Assembly (NCBI RefSeq): GCF_000003815.2
Contig: NC_049995.1
Coordinates: 11,982,957 to 12,046,956 of the forward strand
Length of the DNA: 64,000 nt
Direction of reading: 5' to 3'
From: Branchiostoma floridae
Lineage: Eukaryota; Chordata; Leptocardii; Amphioxiformes; Branchiostomatidae
A program made the position numbers and the translations under genes. A model generated the notes under the pieces. That model was not told where the DNA came from, made no database searches, and saw only the letters and a list, made by a program, of their open reading frames with translations. Shown one piece after another: positions 15,101 through 25,134 of the stretch. Within the stretch, counting starts at the first letter, position 1; every line of letters starts with the position of its first letter.

Positions 15101-15557
15101 CCTGACTCAGTCAAGCATCATTTCACTGATTTGAGGCCCCAATCAAATGTCCCAAATCAATCTCAACACAGTATGAGGATTGTACAGTGTAGCTTATTTT
15201 GCATTGTTTACATTGTAGTCTTCTAATACAATTCTTGCAAGGTATCTCTCTTCATATTTTATTATACTCGGACTGCAATTAAACATCTGAGTGTGTGTTT
15301 TGACTTTGTTCCTATATCTCAAAAAATATTTTGTGTTATCATGCATGTTATTAGTATATTACATGATCCTTTGAACAAATGAAATTAATGTTTTTATCTT
15401 TAATTTGTATTCAGGACAAAAGCAAAACAACAGCTTGGTGATGTCGGAGTCAGACGATCTTCTAAGCGACGAAGAAACGACCCTTTTCGAGAACAAGAAA
15501 AAGCCAAACGGGACACCAAGAAACGGCATCATAGCCTCTACGCTACCCAAGCTTTGA
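3103..15557 (+). CDS. KIAA0319L-like PKD-repeat membrane protein (3' part, 18 exons)
   Basis: This is the C-terminal 709 residues of a single-pass membrane protein of the KIAA0319/KIAA0319L family (human KIAA0319L is the AAV receptor and a Golgi/endosomal trafficking protein). Exons: 3103-3200, 4822-5002, 5543-5675, 6784-6898, 7330-7434, 7982-8105, 8435-8567, 8870-9018, 9392-9543, 10267-10405, 10834-10904, 11201-11292, 11842-11981, 12987-13109, 13443-13533, 14342-14433, 14973-15023 and 15415-15557. All phases agree. About five PKD domains are visible, with repeated PPVANAGP and DGSRSTDD-type motifs and LTVTD or LKVTD strands. A cysteine-rich EGF-like module follows (exon at 12987: CSGHGVCN). 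Next come one membrane helix (exon at 13443: YVIVIAFGIVVGVGLITWGV) and a basic cytoplasmic tail with YTLLDEIDEKGEK and NSLVMSESDDLLSDEET, matching the tail of human KIAA0319L. The N-terminal signal peptide and MANSC part lie off the left edge. No second-best family is close. Confidence 0.95.
3330..3800 (-). mobile_element. tRNA-derived SINE, minus orientation
   Basis: On the minus strand a tRNA-like head (A-box-like GTGGTGCAGTGGCAG, B-box GGGTTCGAATCC near 3737-3748) is followed by CACCGATCTTGTGCCCTTGG and GGCACTTTACACGACTTTCC. This block also occurs at 39.75 kb, so it is an interspersed family. The head and middle (about 3640-3800) are certain. The far end near 3330 is a guess. It sits in the first intron of the KIAA0319L-like gene. 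Confidence 0.75.
4357..4475 (-). mobile_element. Possible 3' tail of a non-LTR retroelement
   Basis: Read on the minus strand this ends in AATAAATCAAATCAAAATC, a simple A-rich repeat tail like those of some LINE/SINE families, after a body with AGCCCTGGCTGTATTTCTC. I see no coding part. The family is not identified. Confidence 0.35.
5656..5827 (+). repeat. Four tandem copies of the end of a KIAA0319L exon with its splice donor
   Basis: The exon ending at 5675 finishes with GGGTCTTACGTCTTCAG before GTACG. Near copies of this exon end plus donor recur at about 5699-5723, 5756-5781 and 5804-5827. The third copy also carries the preceding CTCAACAATCTTATCCCTGG. Each copy has a GT in the donor position. 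Confidence 0.9.
7561..7676. repeat. Near-perfect 49-bp inverted repeat (hairpin)
   Basis: Left arm 7561-7609 and right arm 7628-7676 are reverse complements with one mismatch by eye (TTTAGCC against GGCCAAA). The spacer is 18 bases. It lies within a KIAA0319L intron and could be a young foldback element or MITE, but no target duplication was identified. Confidence 0.9.
9785..9860 (+). mobile_element. SINE 3' fragment
   Basis: GAGCATGTTAAAGAACCCA followed by AAAGAGTAGGAGTG matches the 3' body of the SINE at 39.9 kb (GAGCACGTTAAAGAACCCAC, then AAAGAGTAGGGGT). The tRNA-like head is missing. Confidence 0.6.
9935..10305 (+). repeat. Tandem repeat of about 175 bp overlapping a KIAA0319L acceptor and exon
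   Basis: The block GACTAATGCCGGACATGACC, TTATTTGTCCCCAG and the first 36 bases of the exon at 10267 occurs a second time at about 10060-10128. The companion block with GATGGTAAGAGG and TGGCTGGATCTGG occurs at about 9945-10010 and 10125-10190. The upstream exon copy reads VVPNSSDHRAG with a weaker acceptor (CCCCAAG). Confidence 0.85.
10988..11118. mobile_element. MITE with TGTAAATGCA termini (short copy)
   Basis: It begins TTGTAAATGCAGAAAC and ends GCATTTACAGTA, so the ends are inverted copies. Inner parts such as CTACCACAAACTT match the larger copy at 42.72-42.96 kb. It is non-coding and lies in an intron. Confidence 0.7.
12403..12800 (+). repeat. Diverged tandem duplication in intron
   Basis: TATTGGCTTAAGCCTTGGTG, GTTGGTGGCTG, ACTGATCCAT and CCTTGTAATA recur in the same order at about 12405-12515 and 12577-12670. 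A second pair (CTAGTCAGTATTGCCC against TTAGTCAGTATACCC) follows at 12530 and 12750. It looks like an old duplication of about 200 bp. Confidence 0.75.
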
Positions 15558-18500
15558 TACGCTGAAGACAACACATCAAGTGAAATCTCTGCTTCATTCT
15601 GCTCAGGGTATGGGATGGGTGTTTAGAGCAGCAAAAATATATTAAGTTTAAAATGTTAAAGTTAAGATAATCATAGTGGGAAAAGGGAGTTCCCACTTAA
15701 AGTTTGTACATTTAGAAAATATGTATATTATGCTGGGTTTGATTTTCCTGCATTCTTGCTTGCACTGTTTATAAGATGTGCAATGGGTTTGGGGTTATGC
15801 ATATATATTTGGAATATATTAAAGGTGATGTTTTGTAGAAGACATGCATTATCTTTAAGTTAGTTTATTGTTATAAGTGAATATTGCTTACCTCTGGTTT
15901 TACAGAAGTGCTTTGAGCATTAATGGTGCCATTAAAATGTTATAGATGAGAATACAGGGCAAAACCCAGAGTAAAAGTATAAAGAGTTATGGCATAGAAT
16001 ATTTATCTGGGAGCTAGGTTGAGGTATTTTCAGACAAACCGCCACATTTGTACATGTCTGTATTAGTAAACATTAAAAGCTCAAATTGAAGTTTTAAATT
16101 TTGTCAGACGAAAGAAATTGTTAAACCTCATTTGAACAGCTTTTTGGAGCTACAATCGGAGTCTGATGATAGAAATCTATAAAATGATACAAATATTAAA
16201 GTGAAATATTGAAATTCAATGATATGTTTTGAATGATATTATGGATCCATAAAAACCCCTTTAAGATGATCACTAAATTTTCTTTTGAATCGTTTTGTTT
16301 TCTACAGACCCATTTTGTTTTCTACAGTGACCCACCGCTCTATGCCAGGTACAATCATGCAGAGTCTCATGCATTTTCTTTACCCAAAACTAACAGGACA
16401 ATTTAAAGAGAGTGGTACAGAAAAAAAATTAAATTGTATTCTTCACTATAATAACTCATTTAAATCTAAAAAATCATTTCTTTTAGTAAAAGTTTTACTT
16501 CTCTTCTGAAAACTCAATGGCATGATGTTCCAACTTGAAACTCAAAGTCTGTAGTGATATGCAAATGACTTACAACCAATTTTTTCAACCTGCAATATAT
16601 GGCTGGACAATTATTCGGGCATGATGTATTTCGAATGTGGAAGATACATACGTTCTGTTTCATTTTCATTAAGTTTCACGAGGATTGTACAAATTTTTTT
16701 TTCTGTGAAAATAATGAGTTTTACCACAAAAATTAAAGAATATTTGGGCCTTCTGAATACCTGTGCATGCTGCTAGGATATTAGGTTTCTTGTTTTTCTT
16801 TGAGCTTAAAATGGTTTATGTTTTGTGTAACTTGCGATCTTAATGAGAGGGTAGCCAGCATATTAGCCATTATGACATTGAAGCAGTTATTAGGTTCTTG
16901 CAATACCCACCTCTCTGCTTGGTAATATCGGTACTAATAGAATTACAATCAAGCCCAAACAGCCAAACTTATGCTAACGATGAAAGAGTAGTAATGTCGG
17001 AAAAGAGTGAGAAATCTACAGTGCTATGCAGGGTCCAGAGTAATGTTGATTGTATATATTAGATTCTTTATGGAAGCAACTCAATAGGTTCACTGTTGTA
17101 CAATAAATGGTTCAAGTAGTGATATATATTAAGTTTTCTGTGTTTTTCATTACCAAACATCTGTATACTCTCAATCTGTATGTTGTACTTGAAAGGTTTA
17201 CTCCAAAATTAGTCTATAGACTATACCTTTAGTGTCTATTTGTATTGTGTCAGGACTCTTAAGAAATTGTACATATTTGGGACTGGAGGGGTTCTACCTC
17301 TAAATGCTGCTACTTGTCTATTTATATCTCTACAGTTGCCATGTTTCTATCAGCTGTAACTATACAATATTCCTACAAATAATGATGTACAAATATGAGA
17401 CCGATCTTTGTACTACTTCAACTGGCTGACAATTGATGTACAGTGAACTAGAATTCCTGCACTACTGCTTAGAAAAACAGTTAAGACGTTTTGAGCCAAA
17501 TTGGCTACAGCATAATTATGTGTAAGGTTCAGAATAAACCAGTTTATAGTTTAAGCTGTGCATGCAACTGTGATCAAGTATTGATAACAATAAGCAAATG
17601 TTATAGCAATGTTAATAATGTCATTTAAAAAACTGTACAGGTGTTTGCCATTTTCTCTCAGCCAAAATCCCAACCTTCAAAGTGGCATAAAAATCTTCAT
17701 TCAACATATGCCTACTTTCCTCTAATGCAAAACTTGTAGAAAACCTCTGTAAAGAAATATTACTGAAGCTAAAAAAAAAATAAAGCAGTTAAAGTTTATG
17801 GGAAAATGTTAAGGTAGGTTTGGTTTACAATATTATAGATATTCAAATATGATATAGGGAAGGGATATGTATATGTCTAATGGTAGAGCTCTCTTGTGAG
17901 AAAACTTTGGTGCAATATTATTCTGATGCAATCTTTATGTAGATATTACAATGTCATGTCAGCATGGAGATGGTTTTATTTCTGTCTCTTTGTACAATGT
18001 GATTTCGAATTAAGCAAACTCTTGGTTCTCTCATATGTAGTTTTGTGTGTTAGAAATACAGGTGTTTTTTGTTTGGTACAATCATACAAATATCACAGGT
18101 TTTCTTGGGCCTACAAGTACAAGATTGGGATAAACCACCAAGCGAGCTTTACTTGTCAGTTTATTTGGTGTATACTACAGTTTATGTAGTAGTACACTGT
18201 TGTATAACTAAGGCCACACAATATCTTGTTCCTCAATTGCAGTTCTAGCTACAGTATGGTTTCCTTTGCATTAAGTCTCGTTAATAAGAAACATATTCAT
18301 GGTTATACAATGTACAAATGTATGCGATTTGGAAGGTGACAACTGTTTAGAACATAAGTTAGGGAAAGCAATGTCTGGTTGACTATCAATATAAAAATGC
18401 AAGAGTATATGAGTTGTATAAAGTGGGTTAATAATAAGTTTATAGTTTCCTAGTTTTCATAACTACAATGTACAGTGTAGTTGTGATGGCAATAACATGT

Positions 18501-18740
18501 GAAAGCTCGCTTACACCCTTGCCATTGGTAAAATGTGTATTACAACGTGTTATCTAGGTGAGAAACAATTATTGTCAACTTCAAGCTTTGTTATGTTCGC
18601 ATTAGAAACTGTTCTTTGATTATCATACAGAAAATATATGCATATCTTGAAAGGCAGTAATACAGTACTGTACGAAGCTGCTTTATTTTTGGTTTGTTTG
18701 GAGAAGCAGAGAAATAAAAGCTATGGTGAAATAACTGGAA
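15558..18740 (+). other. Long 3' UTR of the KIAA0319L-like gene
   Basis: About 3.2 kb of AT-rich sequence follows the TGA at 15555-15557 without any convincing coding exon. The first strong polyadenylation signal near its end is AATAAA at 18713-18718. Earlier AATAAA-like motifs (for example near 17532 and 17780) may give shorter messages. Transcript ends are inferred only. Confidence 0.55.
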
Positions 18741-19219
18741 ATGTGGATTCAAATTTTTGTAGCCACTTATATTAATGTGCTAGTGATTTGACAAAACCCC
18801 TATCAAAAATTCTGGAGTTCAATTTTTTTGGATTTTTCAAAAATACAATTTTTAATTAATATGTGAATGATTTTGGAAATTATCTTATTTCACTGGCAAC
18901 TGAAGTTACATTCTTAGAAAAATTGAATTTTCTAATAATGGAGTCAGTCACCCCCAATACCCCCACACTGGACATCTAGGAAGACATAGAATGACCAAGG
19001 TCGAAGGCACAGTTAAAATACAGGATTGTTAAGATACAGGATATTGTTCGATTGATTGAAAACGACACCCTTCAAATGGTAAAGCTTTGAATTTTCAAAC
19101 ATACTGATTAGTGATTTTCATAAATTGTTGAAAAAGAAAAGAAAAAACACCTGCATTATCTTGCTTTTTAGGAGGCTCTTTGTCTTTCATATAATACAGT
19201 ACATGCATATCCATATAGT

Positions 19220-19354
19220 AAGGTTCTTCAAACACAACTGAATAGTATGTACGTTCAACATTTCGGTGTCCATTCTAACCCTGATGATGGTGTCTGTCAG
19301 ACACCGAAACGTTGGAAGTACATACTATCTCAGTTGTGGTTAAAGAAGCTTACT
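19220..19354. mobile_element. Foldback element with about 52-bp arms
   Basis: The left arm runs from GGTTCTTCAAACACAACTGA through AGTATGTACGTTCAACATTT to CGGTGTC. The right arm is its imperfect reverse complement from GACACCGAAACGTTGG to TTAAAGAAGCTTA. The spacer is about 25 bases. The CGTTTCGG motif resembles that in the larger foldback at 32.87-33.24 kb. Confidence 0.75.
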
Positions 19355-19454
19355 ACAAATGTATATGAATAACTTACAACCTGATGAAACTACAGAGTAC
19401 AGGATTGTATATCTTTGAAGAATATTTCAGACTCCATTGGAATGTGGCCTGTTC

Positions 19455-21810
19455 TCACAAACTTCTGTTCAGGTAAGTGGCTATGTCTGTTAAAGCATCA
19501 GGTAGAGACTTGCTGAGGAAAGCCTCCTGAATCCTGGGAGTCGCCTCCTCAACATCTGTGGACTGGTCATCATCTGAAATGTAGGACAGAAATCAAGCAT
19601 TACTTAATAAGCTATCTGCATATCAAAAATCATGATGATCCATTTATCCCTTCTTCAGATATTCTCCTTCAAAGTCTAACACTAAACTGGCTCATGCAGT
19701 TAAAAAAAAAATGCCACTAGGGGGCCCAAACATATACCACTTACTCTATGTCCCAAGAGCTATCTACCAATCAAAAAACATGACAGTAGCATGTCCAGAA
19801 CTTAAGATATCAAACCCAGAAGTTCTACTGCAGTACCATAGCAAGCTGCTAGGGAGCCCCAAATCTAATCGTTTCCAGGTCTCATCAAGACCTACCCACA
19901 TACCGAATATCAATCCATCCAGGCATTCTCCAGTTATGCTGGTCTTCTACATACAAACATACAAGCGCTACCAAAAACATACCCTTCTAGCGAAGGCAAC
20001 AAGGAAACAAATGTAGAACAGTATATTAATGGAAACACACATTCAACAGATACATGAAATTGCCTTGGAGATGTTCAGTGGTCATATTGAAAACCATTGC
20101 AATTTCTGCAAATATTTGGGATGATCATATGATGAGATGAGATGAGATGAGGTGAGGTGAGATGAGTTGAGATGAGATGAGATGAGATGAGAGAGAGAGA
20201 GAGAGAGAGAATTACCTTGTACCTCCACAGTGGTAGGCCGTGTGTTCATGAGCTGAGAGAGAGAGCATTACCTTCTACTTCCACAGTGGTCGGTCGTGTG
20301 CTCAGCCCATCCTTGTAAGTCAGTGTGGTGTGGTAATGATGCTCCTCTGCTCTCAGAGTCAGCTTCAGGACGTCACACCCTGCACTGGCCTCCACCTCGC
20401 CCTGCAACAGGTCTGAGTAGGATGTCTGTGGTACAGAAAGAAAGAATTGATCAATGGGTTTGATCAATTGTATTTTCTGCATCCTACAAGGTCGAAAATA
20501 ACATCCAAAATTACCTGCACCATTTTGTAGGTGCTAAATGTTGTACCAGTAGGTTTGGGTTTGATTCCTTGCCCAGCTGTCAGAGCATTTAAACATCTTT
20601 ACCTACAGCTGAGAAGACCCACTGGTACAAAAGTAATTTTGGCATGGCATTGAAGCTAAAAATGAGTAATTTCATTCATATAAAATGTAAATTAATCTTT
20701 TACTGGAACTGGAAAAAGTTAAGAAAAGACCATCTAGAACTCAATTCTTAGCGCACATGTTTAGCACACAAAGAATAGAAATTGCCAGCACAGACAAAGA
20801 ACTTAAAGAGACTCAAACCCCCAACCCTCTGGTCAAGAGGCAGCATCGCTAATAATAAACAAGCAAACAAACAAACAAACAAAAAAATAACAGCACACTG
20901 CAAACTGACCTTAGCCTGTGCCAGCTGCTCTCTCCTGGACACGAAGGCATTCAGATGGTCTCCGACCGCCCAGAGAAACCGCTTCAGGTCAGAGTTCAGG
21001 TGGGCAGAGATGAGCTCCTCCAGGGGTAGGAAGGTGGGGAGGGTGTGCTGCCTTATCTGTGGGTATAGGGGGTAACATAAAGGAGCTGTAGAAATGTACC
21101 GATACACTTTCTAATGTTACATTCTTTTTATACAAGAATACATACATAGCACATGCACAGCATACATGTACAGTCATACATGTCAACAACATTTGTGCAA
21201 GTGCATATTAACACACTACAGTGAAACATACACATTCACACAAACACAGGTACCCATACAACCACACTAGGGGTGGGTACCGGTACAGAAAATTCAGGTC
21301 CAGGTCCGGTTCAGGTCCAAAGGATTAGGTCCAGGTCCGGACCTGAACCTGGACCTGATGCAGTATGACACATACCAATGGTCCATTTTGCTACAAAGAA
21401 ATCTGTTTGGTGAAGTATTAGACTCACACTGGCGCTTTAAATTATACAACGCTAACTGCACGGGTACGATTGGCTGTAAAACTTGGTAGAATTATTATAA
21501 ACTCTACTCTACTTCACTCTTGTTATTTTCTTCCATCTACAAGCGCTAAAACGTGTGAATGCCTGATAAAATAATCTGTTAATTTTGTAATCGGTCCAAC
21601 ATTCGGTCCACCTAATTTTTTCAGGTCCGGTTTTTCTGGACCGGTCCAATACGAAAAACCGGTTTTGTACCGGTACGCTGTACCGATACCCAGCCCTAAA
21701 CCACACACATAATTAATTTTGTATACTATAGATCTTATTCTGTGAATCTTAATATAAACAATAAATAGCACACTAACACACATACTTTCCCCCTTTTTCA
21801 TACCACCTGC

Positions 21811-21850
<40 letters not shown>

Positions 21851-21869
21851 TACATAGATATACATTCAT

Positions 21870-21934
<65 letters not shown>

Positions 21935-24777
21935 CACATACAGCACACGTACATGTACAATTGTACATGGAAGTACACATGGCTACACACACAAGCACAC
22001 AGCATACACTAGGATCTACATGTAGTAGGAACATGATATGTAATGTCAAAGTCTATGTAATTCAAACTAAATCTAACCTTTAATTTGTGAGAGACCTGGA
22101 TCTGTGCCTGATATGACTCCCTGTACTGGCCAGAGTAGAAGGTGCCCCAGGTCACACTAACACAGGACTCCGACTCACGAGTCATGCTGATGCCTGTAGA
22201 CATTTAGGGAAAAAATAGAAACAATCCATATCTGGATGCTTATTATCCTGAGTACCATCCTCCGTAGTGACGGCTTGCTCTGTGGTAACCAAGCGAAAGT
22301 ATTGAGCCAGCGGTCACTACGAAGGATGGTACTCAGGCTAGGTGCATATTTGGCTTGAATAAAAAAAAGGAACTCATATTGCATATAAATCTTTGGCAGT
22401 GGACATGTAAGAAGGTCATACATGTAGTACTGATATCTTTGAGTTCAATGCTTAAACTACGATGACAATAATTTTACGACGCAAAATATCACTGCAAAAA
22501 AACATACACTTCAAAACCATACACAAATTCTAAAATCTTTAGTACTTAACTTGTCGTGTATAATTGGTAGGACTAATATATTTCATTTTTATGTTTAACT
22601 CACACTTACAGGAAAGATGCAGGCAGGCACCATTTTTAACTTAAGACAAAGACCTAAAATTTTCTTCTAGGATGAGAATCTCTACTTGTATCTAAAATCA
22701 ACATATTTACTGGATACAATAACATATTTCTATTCCAACAAAATACATACATAACCTTAAGGTTCATCTGTGTTGGTAGAAGTCCTTCTTGAACTAGATT
22801 AACTGTAACATCCAACACAAAAATTGGACCCACCCAAATTTTCAACTGAACATCACCAGTCTTTGTCAAGGAATGAACAATCCACTGCTGCCATGACGTC
22901 ACGTTATGCAGATAGAACACGTGACTCAGTGAGCAGTGGATCATAAGTTGGATCTGTACAAGGACATGTACCATACATTGTACATACATGTACTAGTAAT
23001 TGTACCATACCTGCAAAGCTGTATGCTTCCTTCAGTAGCTCTGCTTTCCTCTGTTTGATGTAATCTGCAGCTCTCCTCAGGCAGGGTCTGTCAGCCTCTG
23101 TCTTCACTTTGAACCGCCGCAACTTTTTATTGTCGAGGCTCCCAAATACCTGAGTAAAGTATAAAGTCAGAATTGAACAAGTCAAAATTGCCATGAGGAA
23201 GGTAGTAGATAGTCACCAAAATGTTGGTGAAAACAGAGTTGTGGTTGTGTGAAAAGAGTCTCTTTATTCAATGAACACTGACCTGATGAAACTATTCACA
23301 GCTCCCAAATACCTTAAAATATTGTGTACAGTTGACTTGAGTTTGTACACTACTATATTGCCACATGTTCAAATGGGGACAGGAACTTCTAATATCCTGT
23401 GTGGAAGCAAGCATTAAGCAAAGTGTTGCTAGAAATTTGAAGTATAAAATGTAGAATAGGAATATTAGGATGGATATTGTACAAGTACCAGGCTAATCTT
23501 TTATACCTGTTTTGGTCCAGTGTGGAGTTTCTGTTTTAGTTGTTTTTTCTTCTCTTGTAGATTTTGTATCAATGTTTCCATCTCAGCAGTGGCATCGTCA
23601 TCACTCGTTCTCTCAGGCTGTCCTTCTTTGTTCTGCTTCTGAACTTGACCTTTCTTTGGGTGACCTTGAGGGTTGTCGTCATCGCCGTGGTAACTGGTGA
23701 GTTTTGTTGCCTTGGCGTCCAGCTGTTGGAGGAACTCCAGCATTCCTGTATGCAAATTTGTAAGAAAAACTTGATTTTTTAAAATATTTGATAAGCACGT
23801 GACGTCACAGTTGTGATAGCTGATGATAATAATTTTGATGTCATTCTATCTCCGCACACACGAATTCATATTTTACTACAGCAGATCCAGTTATTTCAGG
23901 AGTCGTGTTTGCTTTCAAAAAAGGCACACCACAGAATTTTGTTTTGTTCATCATCAAACATGAAGAACTCTAGGTTTCGTGCGCTGTCAAAGTAAAGTAC
24001 AGATCTGGAAATCTATGCAGGATCAGAGGAGGAGATTAGCAAGGAAGGAGTGGAAAAACTCCAAACAGCCCTGATCAAATACTTGACAAGTACAAGAAGA
24101 TTTGAACAATGACTGATGAGAGGGAAGATGGAGAATGAGAATAGACAACAAAAGGAATAGAAGAATGGAAGTTTGAAGGGATACCGACAATGTGTGCAAA
24201 AGCCGACCAATTGGAAAAAGCAGCAAGAGTGTAACACATGTGTTTGGATGCACATAGAGAGAAAGGAATGAAGGAAAGCACATGAGACCATTTACCGACA
24301 ACTGAAGCGGTTAGAGAGACAACAACGACAACAACTACTGTTAAATGAAATATATATCTGTACAGCTTCAATAACAGTTATATGGATGCATACAAGATCT
24401 TAACTTGTTTTTGATGAGTTCACTGTAAAATGTACATTGACAAAAGCCATGCGCATCCACTTAGAACGGGTGTCGAAGTATGGCCCCCTCCCGTTACTCT
24501 ACTCTGCTCTGCTCGATGCTCTTATTTTTTGGCATGGCAACAATGTTTCGCAATAATTATGTACAAGTCTGCAAACAAAGAAGAAAAGAGTAATGAATAA
24601 CCACTATTAAAATCTGAAAACATTTTCATTTTAAGGTTTCTGAATCACTTTTGGCACGAAAATAACGTTGTTGTTGTTGGCCCCCCTCCCCCCAAATCGT
24701 AAACAGTTCCCGAAAGCTTGTGATTTTACTTAAATATGGACAATAAACACCACTTTACCTCCCTTTTCTGGCCTCAT
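19455..24777 (-). CDS. Centromere protein O (CENP-O)
   Basis: CENP-O is a subunit of the CENP-O/P/Q/R/U part of the constitutive centromere-associated network at the inner kinetochore. Exons in transcript order: 24759-24777, 23507-23745, 23011-23149, 22078-22193, 20910-21056, 20272-20425 and 19455-19573. They join in frame to 310 residues; human CENP-O has 300. The first exon encodes only MRPEKG and splits a glycine codon that continues into GMLEFLQQLDAKA. Residues about 30-85 are a charged coiled coil (EMETLIQNLQEKKKQLKQKL). The best match to vertebrate CENP-O is HTLPTFLPLEELISAHLNSD followed by LKRFLWAVGDHLNAF, then the RWD-type strand HHYHTTLTYKDGLSTRPTTV. The last exon resembles the vertebrate C-terminus (FLSKSLPDALTDIATYLNR). 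It is divergent from PTRHD1 on the other strand. Confidence 0.93.
19600..20000. repeat. Interspersed repeat, copy 1
   Basis: AAAAATCATGATGATCC, AAGAGCTATCTACCA, TCAAAAAACATGACAGTAGC, ATGTCCAGAAC and GCTGCTAGG occur here and again in the same order at about 28.99-29.26 kb. No ends or coding part could be defined. It lies in or near the last CENPO intron. Confidence 0.6.
20130..20212. repeat. (GATGA)n and (GA)n simple repeat
   Basis: Runs of GATGA/GGTGA pass into GAGAGAGAGA just before a partial copy of the end of CENPO exon 6. Confidence 0.9.
20212..20300 (-). repeat. Duplicated 3' end of CENPO exon 6 with its donor
   Basis: ATTACCTTGTACCTCCACAG with TGGTAGGCCGTGTG at 20213-20246 is a copy of ATTACCTTCTACTTCCACAG with TGGTCGGTCGTGTG at 20267-20300. 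On the minus strand both hold the last codons of exon 6 and a GTAAT donor. The copies are joined by a GAGAGA run, so slippage is the probable cause. The downstream copy could act as a second 5' splice site. Confidence 0.85.
21268..21698. mobile_element. Non-autonomous hAT-type DNA transposon, 431 bp
   Basis: It starts TAGGGGTGGGTACCGGTAC and ends GTACCGATACCCAGCCCTA, which are inverted termini. It is flanked by the 8-bp direct repeat AACCACAC at 21260-21267 and 21699-21706. The 8-bp target duplication and the (C/T)AGGG...CCCT(A/G) ends are typical of hAT elements. It has internal AGGTCCAGGTCCGG repeats and no transposase, so it needs a helper in trans. It lies in a CENPO intron. Confidence 0.9.
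21812..21930. repeat. (CA)n and (CATA)n microsatellite
   Basis: Two CA runs flank a CATACATA run. ORFs rich in Cys, Val and Tyr across this stretch are artefacts of the repeat. Confidence 0.95.
22247..22337. mobile_element. Short hairpin MITE, 91 bp
   Basis: CCTGAGTACCATCCTCCGTA and GTGACGGC are matched in reverse complement by GCGGTCACTACG and AAGGATGGTACTCAGG at the other end. The arms are about 28 bp with few mismatches. It is non-coding and lies in the CENPO intron between 22193 and 23011. Confidence 0.8.
23200..23300. mobile_element. Fragment of the 32.9-kb foldback family
   Basis: ACCAAAATGTTGGTGA, TGGTTGTGTGAAAAGAGTCT, CTTTATTCAATGA and CTGATGAAACTATTCAC match, in order, the right and left arm sequences of the element at 32.87-33.24 kb. 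This is a partial copy. Confidence 0.65.
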
Positions 24778-25134
24778 AGTTTGCGCAAATTCCTAACAAA
24801 AACGGGGTTAAACAAAGTTGTGAACTTGAGTCGCTCTTTTTAAAACAAATTCAGGAAAAACGCCCGTCCAGAGTTTTCAGTTTTCAGACTTGGCGCCTTT
24901 CAACTTTCCCGGCATTCCTGGCGTATTACACTTCAAAAAAGGTGCAATGTAATTTTATCTAATCGCAAAGGTTAACAACTTTCTGAAAACTCTCATTTTT
25001 TTTATTTCAACTACATAATAAAGTTCTTCATTTTTGTGGTTTAACGCTACATAGCTGGTGATAGATAGAAGTCAAGAATACCTTATTAAACATGATACGA
25101 TAAAGACCCCTATTCAAGATTGGTATATTCCAAG
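24778..25134. promoter_or_regulatory. Divergent promoter region of CENPO and PTRHD1
   Basis: Only about 357 bp separate the CENPO start codon (minus, 24777) and the PTRHD1 start codon (plus, 25135), so both promoters must lie here or overlap the first exons. No TATA box stands out. The PTRHD1 start sits in CAAGATGGCTGCC, which fits the YY1-type initiator motif common in housekeeping promoters. CENPO and PTRHD1 are also head-to-head neighbours in human. Confidence 0.7.

Noticed and set aside
21523-22049. Long minus-strand ORFs rich in Cys, Val and Tyr
   Set aside because: They are translations of the (CA)n and (CATA)n microsatellite and of a hAT-type element inside a CENPO intron.
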